From Cupriavidus laharis (lineage in GTDB: Bacteria; Pseudomonadota; Gammaproteobacteria; Burkholderiales; Burkholderiaceae), in assembly GCF_914271435.1 (NCBI RefSeq), contig NZ_CAJZAI010000001.1:124001-188000 (forward strand): 64,000 bases of DNA. The letters run 5' to 3'. The notes beneath the pieces are model-generated. The model was not told where the DNA came from, searched no databases, and saw only the letters and a list, made by a program, of their open reading frames with translations. This document shows, piece after piece, positions 31,735 through 40,500 of the stretch; the first letter of the stretch is position 1; each line of letters begins with the position of its first letter. The position numbers and the translations under genes were made by a program.

Positions 31735-32040
31735 ATCGACAAGGAGTAAAGGGTGAAAGTCCCTGACAGCAGATCTGGCGAATCGGCTATGGTTGACGCG
31801 TCTTGACTAAAAGCGGCGTCCCGCACATGGTGGGACAGCACGATATCTCTCCTGGCTCCGGCTGAGGCTGGGTAGAGCTTGTAGCTGCCCGACGCAGGCC
31901 GTTGTGCAAGGTCCGCCGTAGGGGAGTAACCGGCTGCTCATGTCCAAACTGAGAGGTGCCGACACGCGCCTTACGACCCTGAACGGCCAGTCAGAGTAGC
32001 GCAGAGCGGACGTTCGTGGTCTAGCCCAAAGCCAGATGCG
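31735..32040 (+). ncRNA. Structured RNA-like stretch, possible 5' fragment of a group II intron
   Basis: About 300 bp without an ORF, rich in paired segments. Examples are AGGG-TGAAAGT-CCCT (31750-31764), GTCCCGC-acatg-GTGGGAC (31818-31836) and GGGT-ag-AGCT-tgt-AGCT-GCCC (31870-31890). The order AGGAGTAAAGGGTGAAAGTC.., TATGGTTGAC, GGTGGGACAGC, GCAAGGTCCGCCG, GGGGAGTAACC looks like domain I of bacterial group II introns as I remember them. No reverse transcriptase and no domain V were found, so it would be truncated. Family assignment is tentative. Confidence 0.4.
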
Positions 32041-32044
32041 CAAC

Positions 32045-33043
32045 CTAGCGCGTACGGGGTAGGCGGTTGTCACTCTTGGGGTTGCCGCCGAGTTGACTGC
32101 GCATAGCGACAAAAAACTCTTGAAGGTAGGGTAATGTCGCATTTAGCGACCACGGGTCCACGTTGCCGCGGAGCGGAGGGAACCGGTCCGATTTCAGCAC
32201 AGATCGCAATGCACTGACGACTGCGTCGGTGAGATCGAACGGCGGTGGCAGTGGGGCGCGGTCGGTTCGTTGGATGGCTAGTTTTGTGTAGACGGTATCG
32301 ACTGCCCCGTGAGGAACAATCTCGTCGATGTGCAGCCAATAGGGTCGATGGCGCTCGTCGGGGAATCCATCTCTTCTTGTATGCCAGCAGAGTATCCAGC
32401 GATCAGGCGAAACTTTGTCAGATTCGAGGAATGAAATGCAGTCTTCTATCACTGACTCCGATACGATTTGCTCGCTGTAGGTCACGCTGCCCCATAGAGG
32501 GCAGACATAGATTTCATCGGCCGCGAGAAATTCGTATGAGCCAAAGTCAACGTCCCGGGCATCTGCCCTGATGACGCGATTCTTGATCGCCCGGTCCCAC
32601 ATCGCCCGCAGTTCCGACAGACGTGCAAGCTTTGACGCAACGGTGCTATAGGCCAGCATAGCCTGGCGCTTGTACGATTCCATGACGTTATGGAGTTCGT
32701 CAACAGTGTGCCGCTCATGCACGAGAAAGCCTGCTTCCTCCAGTCCCTCGGCGCTCAGCCCGTTGGCCGTGAGATTGAAACTGCCGACTGCGGCGGATTC
32801 CTTTCCGATATAGAACTTCGCATGGAGGTTGTCGAGGAAATGAACATTCTCCCAGCCAACGTGGGCTGCCACTTCTGCGACCGCAGTGGGATTAGTTCCC
32901 AGGGTCGGAGAAAGTACGATTTCTCGGAGCATTGAACTATCTATAAATTGGGCCCAGTCTGCGCCGACATAAGCCACTGCAATGCTTTCCGGCCTTACTT
33001 CTCGAAGTGCGAGCTGGATGTCTTTTCCGTGAATAAGCTTCAT
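32045..33043 (-). CDS. Phospholipase D-family protein with a single HKD-like motif (putative nuclease)
   Basis: 332 residues. The N-terminal domain (about 1-130) carries a PLD-type motif HAKFYIGKESAAVGSFNLTANGL (His and Lys of HxK, then GSxN) followed by a Glu-rich stretch SAEGLEEAGFLV. A single motif implies a dimeric active site, as in BfiI/NgoFVII-like nucleases. The C-terminal 200 residues are not recognised (WDRAIKNRVIRADARDVDFGSYEFLAADEIYVCPLWG...). The Asp of the classical HxK(x)4D is not present. Lower GC and atypical codons relative to flanks suggest horizontal acquisition. A defence or DNA-processing role is possible. Confidence 0.65.
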   Translation of the reverse strand: MKLIHGKDIQLALREVRPESIAVAYVGADWAQFIDSSMLREIVLSPTLGTNPTAVAEVAAHVGWENVHFLDNLHAKFYIGKESAAVGSFNLTANGLSAEGLEEAGFLVHERHTVDELHNVMESYKRQAMLAYSTVASKLARLSELRAMWDRAIKNRVIRADARDVDFGSYEFLAADEIYVCPLWGSVTYSEQIVSESVIEDCISFLESDKVSPDRWILCWHTRRDGFPDERHRPYWLHIDEIVPHGAVDTVYTKLAIQRTDRAPLPPPFDLTDAVVSALRSVLKSDRFPPLRGNVDPWSLNATLPYLQEFFVAMRSQLGGNPKSDNRLPRTR

Positions 33044-33308
33044 GCGACCTGTCGACGAGGGTTTTTATAGCGTTAGCGTACCATTTTGCAGTGAGTCGCA
33101 CTTGAGCAATACCGGCATCAACTCTTTGGTATTGCTCACTTACTCGGCGTGCCGCACGAAATATGGGCGTAGGTTGCTATAGCCGTCACTCCCAGTGGAT
33201 TGAGCTGTATCCGGGTTCGAATGGCCGCTTACTGAGCTGCCATGTGAATGTCTCGATGACGCATCGGACGAGTGTCCCTTCATGGCCGCTTACGGCCGAC
33301 AGCAGGTA
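33044..33308. other. Non-coding stretch beside a transposase remnant
   Basis: No supported gene. An inverted repeat GAGCAATACC...GGTATTGCTC (about 33103-33140) flanks a short spacer and could be a terminator or an element end. The words ATGGCCGCTTAC recur at about 33220 and 33282. Confidence 0.45.
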
Positions 33309-33566
33309 TCAGCCGCAGTCCGCACGCAGACAGGGCAACGGTGTGCCTTTAAGCCCCCGCTCCAGCGTCTGGCTGCGCCTGTTGATCTGCCGAGCGGCCG
33401 GTGGTCCAGCCGCGCGGCATTGTTCCCGCAGCTTGCCATTCATGCGATCGACACGCGCCTTGGCGGGGCTGGAATTGGCGAATAGGATGTCGATGTCGAG
33501 TTCCCGGGCATGCCTGGGAACGGAGGAACTGACGGTGTTCATGGCGCCGTGACCATCATGCGTCAC
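33309..33566 (-). pseudogene. Remnant of a transposase (ISNCY/integrase-core type)
   Basis: A minus-strand stretch reads ARELDIDILFANSSPAKARV followed by DRMNGKLREQCRAAG. This resembles the C-terminal catalytic part LxxLxIExIxANSPQAKGRVERxNxTLQxR of ISNCY-type transposases, in which the Glu of GRVE is catalytic; here it reads ARVD. There is no full-length frame on either side and the fragment overlaps the start of the downstream MBL gene, so it is degenerate. Confidence 0.6.
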
Positions 33567-34610
33567 TTGTTGGAAGTCCGCCTCGTCAACGATGTCTTTG
33601 GCGATCCTGGACTGTTCGTAGACTTCCTGGACGAACGGCGCGCGATGCTGTTCGATCTGGGCGACATCACCGGACTGATGCCGCGCGAGCTGATGCGGCT
33701 GTCACATGTGTTCGTCACGCATGGGCACATGGATCATTTCTCCGGCTTCGACCACCTGCTGCGCGTGCTGCTCGGGCGCAAGGACCGTATCGTGCTGTAC
33801 GGCGGACCAGGATTCCTCGCGCAGATCGAGCACAAGCTGCACGGCTATACGTGGAATGTGGTCCATCGCTATGCAGTCGAGCTGACAGTTGAAGCGGTCG
33901 AACTGGGCTTGGACTGGCAGCGGCGCAGCGCCTGCTTTTCCAGCCGGCACGGCTTCGCGAGGCAGGGTGAGGTGCTGACGGGAAGTACCGGCGACATCGT
34001 GCACGAGGAGTCGACCTTCCGGGTGCGCGCGTGCTTCGTGGATCATGGAACACCTTGCCTGGCCTACCTGGTGGAAGAAAAGGCCCGGCCCCGTATCAAC
34101 AAGGAGCGGCTGATCGCGTCAGGCCTGACGACAGGCGCCTGGCTGCGTGAACTGAAGCACGCCGTCCTGACTGGCGTGCCCGACGATGCGCCGATTCTTG
34201 TGCAATGGCGCGACCGCGAGGGCGATCACGCGGCGACGCGGCACGTTGGCGAGCTGAGCCGGCTGATCCTGGATGTCGGACCTGGCCGGCGTATCGGCTA
34301 CGTCACCGACCTGCGCGACTCGGACGAGAACGTGAAAGCGTTGTCGCAACTCATGCAGGGCGTCGACGAGCTGTTCATCGAGAGCGTGTTTCTGGACCAG
34401 GACAGCGCTCATGGTTTGCGCAAGAACCATTTGACCGCGGCCCAGGCCGGCCGGATCGCCCGCTGCATGGGTGCCCGCGCGGTAACCCCCTTTCATTTCT
34501 CGCCACGCTATGAGGGCCGCGCCGCGGAGTTGGCAGCCGAAGTACGGGCTGCGTGGTCCGGGGATGCGCACAGCCGCTTCCAGCCGCGGCTGTCGAACCG
34601 GGCGACGTAA
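33558..34610 (+). CDS. MBL-fold metallo-hydrolase, ribonuclease Z-like
   Basis: 350 residues. Metal-binding motif THGHMDHFSGFDHLLR near the N-terminus, a later DHGTPCLAYLVEE (His ligand), YVTDLRDSDEN (bridging Asp region), ESVFLDQD and the terminal RAVTPFHFSPRYEGRA, which is the RNase Z-type C-terminal His motif. RNase Z trims the 3' ends of tRNA precursors; some relatives have other hydrolytic roles. The start is uncertain: ATG 33558 begins MRHLLEVRLVNDVFGDPG but has no good ribosome binding site, and GTG 33549 or ATG 33510 are in frame. The N-terminal codons overlap the transposase remnant on the other strand. Confidence 0.8.
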   Translation: MRHLLEVRLVNDVFGDPGLFVDFLDERRAMLFDLGDITGLMPRELMRLSHVFVTHGHMDHFSGFDHLLRVLLGRKDRIVLYGGPGFLAQIEHKLHGYTWNVVHRYAVELTVEAVELGLDWQRRSACFSSRHGFARQGEVLTGSTGDIVHEESTFRVRACFVDHGTPCLAYLVEEKARPRINKERLIASGLTTGAWLRELKHAVLTGVPDDAPILVQWRDREGDHAATRHVGELSRLILDVGPGRRIGYVTDLRDSDENVKALSQLMQGVDELFIESVFLDQDSAHGLRKNHLTAAQAGRIARCMGARAVTPFHFSPRYEGRAAELAAEVRAAWSGDAHSRFQPRLSNRAT

Positions 34611-34703
34611 TGGCCATCGGGCGCGGCGCAGCCATTGATCGGGCGCTTGGCCTTGCCGTGGCCTTCTGCTATACATCCAGACGTTGTCACGCAGGAGGTG
34701 CCC

Positions 34704-35603
34704 ATGCCGCTCGTTGTCCGACCTGCAAGCGCTGATGAACTGGCACGCGCGGAAGAACTGGTTGCCCGCAGCATCAACGACCTGACCGTCCGCCACGGTT
34801 TCGGGCCGATCGCCACGTCGCGGCGTCCGGATTTCCAGGCGTTCTGCCTTCGGGACGATCCACGCGGCGTGTGGCTGGCCGAGGACGATGGCGAGATTGC
34901 CGGCTTTGCCCTGAGCTGGGTTTGCGGCCGGCTCTGGTTCCTGGCGGAACTGTTCGTTGCACCCGGCCGGCAGGGACAGGGCATCGGCAACGAACTGCTG
35001 GACCGCACCATGCAGCATGCGAGCCAGGCCGGTGCGACCGAAATGAGCCTGATTACCTTCGCCTTCAACGTCGTGTCCCAGGGGCTGTACGTGCGGCACG
35101 GCTTGCTTCCGCGCGTGCCCATTCATTTGTGCAGCGCCGAGCGTGAGGCATTGGTGCGTCACGCGCAGGGTCCCGTGCTTCGCGCGACGCCCATCCGGAC
35201 GACTGCCGCCGATCTCGAGATGCTGAGGCAGCTCGACGTCGCAACCCTGGGTGTTTCGCGAGAGAAGCATCACCGGTACCTGCTGGGCGATTCCAGGATG
35301 GAAGGCGTTTTCCTCGAAGATGGAGGCGAGCGTGTCGGCTACGCGTACGTTGCCGCAACGGGCCACGTAGGTCCTCTGGCGGTCATGCACGCGCATGCAA
35401 TGCCTGGTGCATTCCGGACGGCGCTGGCGATGGCCGTCGCGGGGGATGCAAAGCAGATCTCCGCGTTCGTTCCCGGGACGAGCGATGCACTGGCGATAGC
35501 GGCCAGCCAAGGCATGCGATTCGCACTGCCGATGGTGCTGATGTCGACGCGCGACTACGGCGACTGGACGCGCTATCTCCCGCGAAACCCGGGCTTCATG
35601 TGA
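34704..35603 (+). CDS. GNAT-family N-acetyltransferase, probable two-domain
   Basis: 299 residues; AGGAGG five to six bases before ATG 34704. The first half is a GNAT domain with the acetyl-CoA loop ELFVAPGRQGQGIGNELLDRTMQHA and the following GLYVRHG strand. The second half (about 150-299) reads as a diverged GNAT repeat (LRQLDVATLG...MEGVFLEDGGERVGYAYVAATGHVGPLAV). The acceptor is unknown. It follows the MBL gene by 93 bp on the same strand and ends convergently with dctA. Confidence 0.85.
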   Translation: MPLVVRPASADELARAEELVARSINDLTVRHGFGPIATSRRPDFQAFCLRDDPRGVWLAEDDGEIAGFALSWVCGRLWFLAELFVAPGRQGQGIGNELLDRTMQHASQAGATEMSLITFAFNVVSQGLYVRHGLLPRVPIHLCSAEREALVRHAQGPVLRATPIRTTAADLEMLRQLDVATLGVSREKHHRYLLGDSRMEGVFLEDGGERVGYAYVAATGHVGPLAVMHAHAMPGAFRTALAMAVAGDAKQISAFVPGTSDALAIAASQGMRFALPMVLMSTRDYGDWTRYLPRNPGFM

Positions 35604-35685
35604 GACCGCTTCGGGCACCGGGGCCCCCGAGGCTGGAGTATCTGCAATGGGCCGATCGGCGCCCTTGCCCCGGAAATCGGCGAGG

Positions 35686-35722
35686 AAAAAAAAGCCCGGC
35701 TGCCTGATCGGCAGCCGGGCTC
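35686..35722 (-). terminator. Rho-independent terminator of dctA
   Basis: On the minus strand AGCCCGGCTGCC-gatca-GGCAGCCGGGCT is followed by eight T residues. It lies 31 bp after the dctA stop. Confidence 0.9.
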
Positions 35723-35752
35723 CGGCGCGCGCCCCGTCGGAAACAGGGCGGC

Positions 35753-37063
35753 TTACTTGCCCGCCAGCGCCTGGACGGGTGCCAGGGCAGGGGCGCTGTC
35801 CGCGACGGGTTCATCCTCGTCGGACGGCACGGGCGCGCCGATGGCGCCTTCGCTTTTGGCGACGACGGCCGTGGCAATCGCATTGCCAAGTACATTGGTC
35901 ACGGTGCGGCCCATGTCCAGCACGTGGTCGATGCCGAGCACCAGCAGGATGCCGGCCTCGGGCAGGCCGAACATCGGCAGCACGGCGGCGACCACCACCA
36001 GCGAGGCGCGCGGCACGCCGGCAATGCCCTTGCTGGTGACCAGCAGCACCAGCAGCATGGTGACCTGCTGGGTCAGCGACAGGTGGATGCCATATACCTG
36101 CGCGACGAACAGCGCCGCGAACGAGGTGTACATGATCGAGCCGTCCAGGTTGAACGAGTAGCCCAGCGGCAGCACGAAGTTGGTGATGCGGTCCTTGACG
36201 CCGAAATGGGTCAGCTGGTCGATCACCTTCGGGTAGGCCGATTCGCTGCTGGCCGTGGCGAAGCCGATCATCAGCGGCGCGCGCATCAGCTTGAGCAGGC
36301 GGAACACGTCGCGGCCCAGGAAGAAGTAGCCGCCGGCGATCAGCGCCATCCACAGCAGCGCCAGCGCCAGGTACAGGCTGCCCAGCAGCTTGGCGTAGAC
36401 CGCCAGCACGCCCAGGCCCTGCGCGGTAATGACGGCCGAGATGGCGCCGAATACGCCCACCGGCGCGAACGCCATCACATAGTTGGTCACCTTCAGCATG
36501 ACATGGCCCAGGCCTTCGATGCCTTGCAGCACCGGCTTGCCCACGCCATCCTTGACGGTGCCCAGCGCAAAGCCGAAGAACAGCGAGAACACCACGATCT
36601 GCAGGATCTCGTTGGTGGCCATGGCCTCGACGAAGCTCTTCGGGAACATGTGCGCAACGAAGTCACGCAGGTTCAGCGCTCCGGTCTTGAGGTTGGAGGC
36701 GGCGTCGGCAGCCGGCAGCGGCAGGTTCATGCCGTGGCCCGGGGTCAGCAGGTTGGCCATCAGCAGGCCAAGCAGCAGCGAGGTGATGGACGCGCCGACA
36801 AACCAGGCCATCGCCTTCAGGCCGATGCGGCCGACGGCGCGGCCGTCGCCCATGCTGGCAATGCCGGCCACCAGCGTGGCGAACACCAGCGGCCCGATGA
36901 TCATCTTGATCATCCGCAGGAACACGTCGGTGAGGATGGACAGGTGGTCCGCAATCGATTTGGCGGTGGCGGCGTCCGGCGACAGATGGTGCGCGGCGGT
37001 GCCGACCAGCACGCCAAGCAGCATCGCAATGAAGATCAGGGTGGGCAGTCGGTTCAGTTTCAT
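35753..37063 (-). CDS. dctA: C4-dicarboxylate:cation symporter DctA
   Basis: 436 residues of the DAACS family. The signatures are visible: GPLVFATLVAGIASMGD, the serine-rich hairpin ATASSESAYPKVIDQLTHFGV, GYSFNLDGSIMYTSFAALFVAQ and VTSKGIAGVPRASLVVVAAVLP, followed by DMGRTVTNVLGNAIATAVVAK with the substrate-site Asp/Asn. It imports succinate, fumarate and malate across the inner membrane. The promoter region holds a sigma-54 promoter and dyad, linking it to DctBD encoded 6.4 kb away; in many genomes these genes are adjacent. A 278-nt leader contains a small ORF. Confidence 0.95.
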   Translation of the reverse strand: MKLNRLPTLIFIAMLLGVLVGTAAHHLSPDAATAKSIADHLSILTDVFLRMIKMIIGPLVFATLVAGIASMGDGRAVGRIGLKAMAWFVGASITSLLLGLLMANLLTPGHGMNLPLPAADAASNLKTGALNLRDFVAHMFPKSFVEAMATNEILQIVVFSLFFGFALGTVKDGVGKPVLQGIEGLGHVMLKVTNYVMAFAPVGVFGAISAVITAQGLGVLAVYAKLLGSLYLALALLWMALIAGGYFFLGRDVFRLLKLMRAPLMIGFATASSESAYPKVIDQLTHFGVKDRITNFVLPLGYSFNLDGSIMYTSFAALFVAQVYGIHLSLTQQVTMLLVLLVTSKGIAGVPRASLVVVAAVLPMFGLPEAGILLVLGIDHVLDMGRTVTNVLGNAIATAVVAKSEGAIGAPVPSDEDEPVADSAPALAPVQALAGK

Positions 37064-37197
37064 CGTGAGTCAGGCCGTGCGCCCGGTTCCTTGCCACAAG
37101 ACGGGGAGGAGCCGGACGGCTGTATTGCGGGATCGGCCGGGCCGGAACGCCGTGCCGCCGGAAGGGCGGTGCGTCGCGCCGGCGCAGGCCGGGGACG

Positions 37198-37266
37198 TCA
37201 GCGGGGCAACAGGCGCCGCATTCGCGCCTGGGCGGCGCGGGCATGTGGATGGGTGGGTTCCGTCAT
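37198..37266 (-). CDS. Small ORF in the dctA leader (22 residues)
   Basis: ATG at 37266 preceded by a very strong ribosome binding site (AGGAGGAG, five to six bases upstream). It encodes a basic 22-residue peptide beginning MTEPTHPHARAAQ and ending MRRLLPR, then TGA. It lies about 75 nt after the predicted sigma-54 start and about 135 nt before dctA. Composition (two His, five Arg) does not obviously match an attenuation peptide. A leader peptide influencing dctA translation is inferred from position only. Confidence 0.5.
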   Translation of the reverse strand: MTEPTHPHARAAQARMRRLLPR

Positions 37267-37352
37267 ATGTCTCCTCCTTGGTTCTTGGCATGGCCGGCAC
37301 GTCGCGGGAGCGGCCTGCCTTCCTGTTGGCCCTGTCGGCGGCGCCTTACTTT

Positions 37353-37367
37353 GCACGACGCGTGCCA
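37353..37367 (-). promoter_or_regulatory. Sigma-54 promoter of dctA
   Basis: Minus strand TGGCACGCGTCGTGC: matches TGGCACG-N4-TTGC at all positions except one (G for the first T of the -12 element), with the invariant GG and GC at the right spacing. Transcription would start near 37341 and run leftwards to dctA. Confidence 0.85.
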
Positions 37368-37461
37368 GGGCCGCATGCCTCCGAAGGCACGCTAAGCCAC
37401 TGAAATAAAAGGAGAAAAAAAGTGACTCCGGCGCCTGCGTTCGGCCTTCCGGATATTTGAT

Positions 37462-37495
37462 GCGGCAGCTGTTCGGATTTCCGAACAGCTGCCGC
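37462..37495. promoter_or_regulatory. Perfect 34-bp palindrome, probable DctD enhancer site
   Basis: Arms GCGGCAGCTGTTCGGA and TCCGAACAGCTGCCGC around TT, centred about 137 bp upstream of the predicted sigma-54 start. The core CGGAAATCCG (minus strand) resembles the DctD sites described for rhizobial dctA. A partial second half (TTCCGGATAT, 37447-37456) lies beside it, as expected for tandem activator sites. The palindrome is also 37 bp after the stop of the GGDEF-EAL gene, but lacks a T-run. Confidence 0.7.
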
Positions 37496-37531
37496 GGCAT
37501 GCAATGCGGGCAGGTGCCCGCGTATGGGCCT

Positions 37532-40500
37532 TTAGTCTCTTGCGACGCTGCCGGTCTGGTATTCGTCGTATTCGCCGCATTCGGCCAGATAGGTATCGAG
37601 CGGCACCGGCCGTCCGATGGCGTAGCCCTGCGCGTAGTCCACGCCGATCGCGCGCAGCGCGTTCAGCGTGCGCTCGTCTTCCACCCATTCCGCCACGGTG
37701 CGCACGCCCAGCCGGTGGCCGATGTCGTTGATCGAGCTGACGATTTCGCGGTCGACCATGTTGTCGGCCAGGTTGCGGATAAAGCTGCCGTCGATCTTGA
37801 GGTAGTCCACGGGGAACTGCTTCAGGTAGGCGAACGACGACAGGCCGGAGCCGAAGTCGTCCAGTGCCACCGTGCAGCCGGCGCGGCGCATTTCCGCTAC
37901 AAGGCGGGTGGCGGCGGCCATGTTGTTGATCAGGGCCGTTTCCGTGATCTCGAGCCGGATGCGGTTTGCGGGCAGCGCCGACTGTTCCAGCTCGGCATGC
38001 AGGAAGGGCAGCAGGAACGGCTCGCCCAGCGAATTGGCCGACAGGTTGACCGATACCGACAGGCCTGGCACAGCGCGCAGCCGCTCGCCGTATTCGCGCA
38101 GTACGTTGTGGATGACCCAGCGGTCGATATGCCCCATCAGGTCGTAGCGCTCCGCGGCCGGGATGAAGGCGCCGGGCATGATCAGCTCGCCGTCCTCGTC
38201 GACCATGCGCACCAGGATCTCGACATGGCGCTCCTCGTGCCCGTCGCATCCCTTGCACGCCTCGCGCTGCAGCGCGCGGATTTCCTGCGCGAATAGCCGG
38301 AAATGGTTGCCTTCCAGGGCGGAGTGGATGCCGGCGGCCACCTCCAGTTCGCGATGGTGGCGGCGCGCGTCGCTTTCGTCGCGGCGATACACCGACACGC
38401 GGTTGCGCCCGGCGGCCTTGGCGGCATAGCAGGCCACGTCGGCACGGCTCATCAGTTCGCCGGCCGGCGGCACGTCCTGGTCGATCGCGGCAATGCCGAT
38501 GCTGGCCCCCACGTCGTACACGCGGCCGTCCCACGGGAAGCGCCGGCTGCGGATGGCGTCGATCACGCCCTGGCCGATTGCCTCGGCCTGGTCCACTGTG
38601 CAGTCCTTGAGCAGCAGCGCGAACTCGTCGCCGCCCAGCCGCGCGAGCAGGTCGTCGGGGCGTACGTGGTTGCGGATCATGTAGCCCAGTTCGCGCAGCA
38701 GGATGTCGCCGGCACCGTGCCCGGCGGTGTCGTTGACGATCTTGAAGCGGTCCAGGTCAATGAAGCACAGTGCGGCACGGTGGCCCTGCGTGCGGGCGGC
38801 GTCGCAGGCCTCGCGCAGGCGCTTCTCGAACCAGGTGCGGTTGGGCAGGCCGGTGAGCGCGTCGTGCATGGCCGAATGGGCCAGCTCGCGCTGCATCGCC
38901 CGCGCCGTGGTGATGTCCTGGAACACCAACACCGCGCCCAGCACGTCGCCGGCGGCGGTGAGTACCGGCGCGGCGGAATCCTGCACGTCGTGGCGCTCGC
39001 CGGTCAGGCTCTGCAGCACGGCGCCCTCCTGCAGGTAGGCGGGTGTGAGCGTCTGCAGGCAGGCTTCGACCGGGCTGGGGATGGGCAGCCCGGTGACTTC
39101 GTCGACGATGCGGAACACGCGTTCGAGCGGCAGGCCGCTCGCGCTGGCCATGGTCCACCCCGTGAGCTGCTCGGCAATGGGGTTCATGAAGGTGACGCGC
39201 ATGCCGGCATCCGTGCAGATCACGGCGTCACCGATCGACTGCAGCGTGATGTGCAGGCGTTCCTTTTCTTCGAACAGGGCTTCGGTCAGGCGGCGCTGCT
39301 CGGTGATGTCCCAGTTGGTGCCCACCAGCGCATGCGCAGTGCCGTCGTCGCCGCGCGTGACATTGGCCAAGGCGCGCACGTGGCGTACCTCGCCATCGGG
39401 CCGCACGATGCGGTATTCGGTGTCGAACGGCTCGTCGCCGCGGATGGCCTTGCGCATCTCGCCGTTGACGCGCCCGACGTCTTCAGGGTGGAGCATGGCG
39501 ATCCATTGCGCGATGACCGGCGCACCGTGCGCGGCGTCGGTGCCGTGCAGCGCGTGCATGCGGGTATCCCAGGTGATGCCGGAACTGGTGAAGTCCCATT
39601 CCCAGATACCCACGCCGCCCGCTTCCACCGCAAGCTGGGTGCGGCGCGAAAGCTGCTCGAACTGTTCCTGCGCAAGCTTGCGCATGTGGATGTCCTCGAT
39701 CTGCGCGATGAAATGCAGCGGGCGCTGGCTTTGCTGGTCGCGCACCAGCGAGACCGCCAGCAAGGCCCAGCGGTATTCGCCGTCCTGGTGCAGGAAGCGC
39801 TTTTCCATGCGATAGGACTCGATCTCGCCGGCCAGCAGCCGTTCCACCTGGCGCAGGTCGGCGTCGAGGTCGTCGGGGTGCGTGATGTCCTGGAAGCGCT
39901 GCTGGCGCAATTCCGCAGCGCTGTAGCCGAACAGGTCCGACAGCGCGCGGTTCACGGTATGCCAGCGGCCGTCCAGCCCGGTCAGCGCCATGCCGATGGC
40001 CGAATGTTCCATGGCCTGGCGGAAGCGCTGGTCGCTGCTGTGCAGGCTGGCGCGGCCATGGCGGTTCTGCTCGGCCAGGTAGGCGATGCAGACCGGAAAC
40101 ACCATGATCAGGGCCGCCGACAGCGGCACTGACTGCTGCACCTGCGCGGCCACCGCCGCAAGCTCCATGGTCAGCGTGGCCAGTACCGTCAGCAGTGCCG
40201 TGCCGAACGGGTTTGCGAACATTGCCGCCAGCACCAGCGGCAACGACATGGCAACGAACGGATCGTGACCCTGCCACAGCGCAAAGGCGCCAATGGCCAG
40301 GCACAGCGCCAGCAGGCCGGCCTGCGGCGCCAGCATGGTGCGCGCAAAGGTTGCACGCACGCGTGCGGCGTTGATGGTCAGCGCCAGCGGCAGCAGGACC
40401 ACCATGCCAAGCGCACCCGCCTGCCACCAGGCCCACCAGATGCCGGCAAAGCGTGTGTCGCCCACCCACGTCAGCGCCGCTGCGCCGGCCGTGGCGCCCA

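Noticed and set aside
37462..37495. Palindrome as terminator of the GGDEF-EAL gene
   Set aside because: No T-run follows on either strand, and the core and distance fit an activator site for dctA better.
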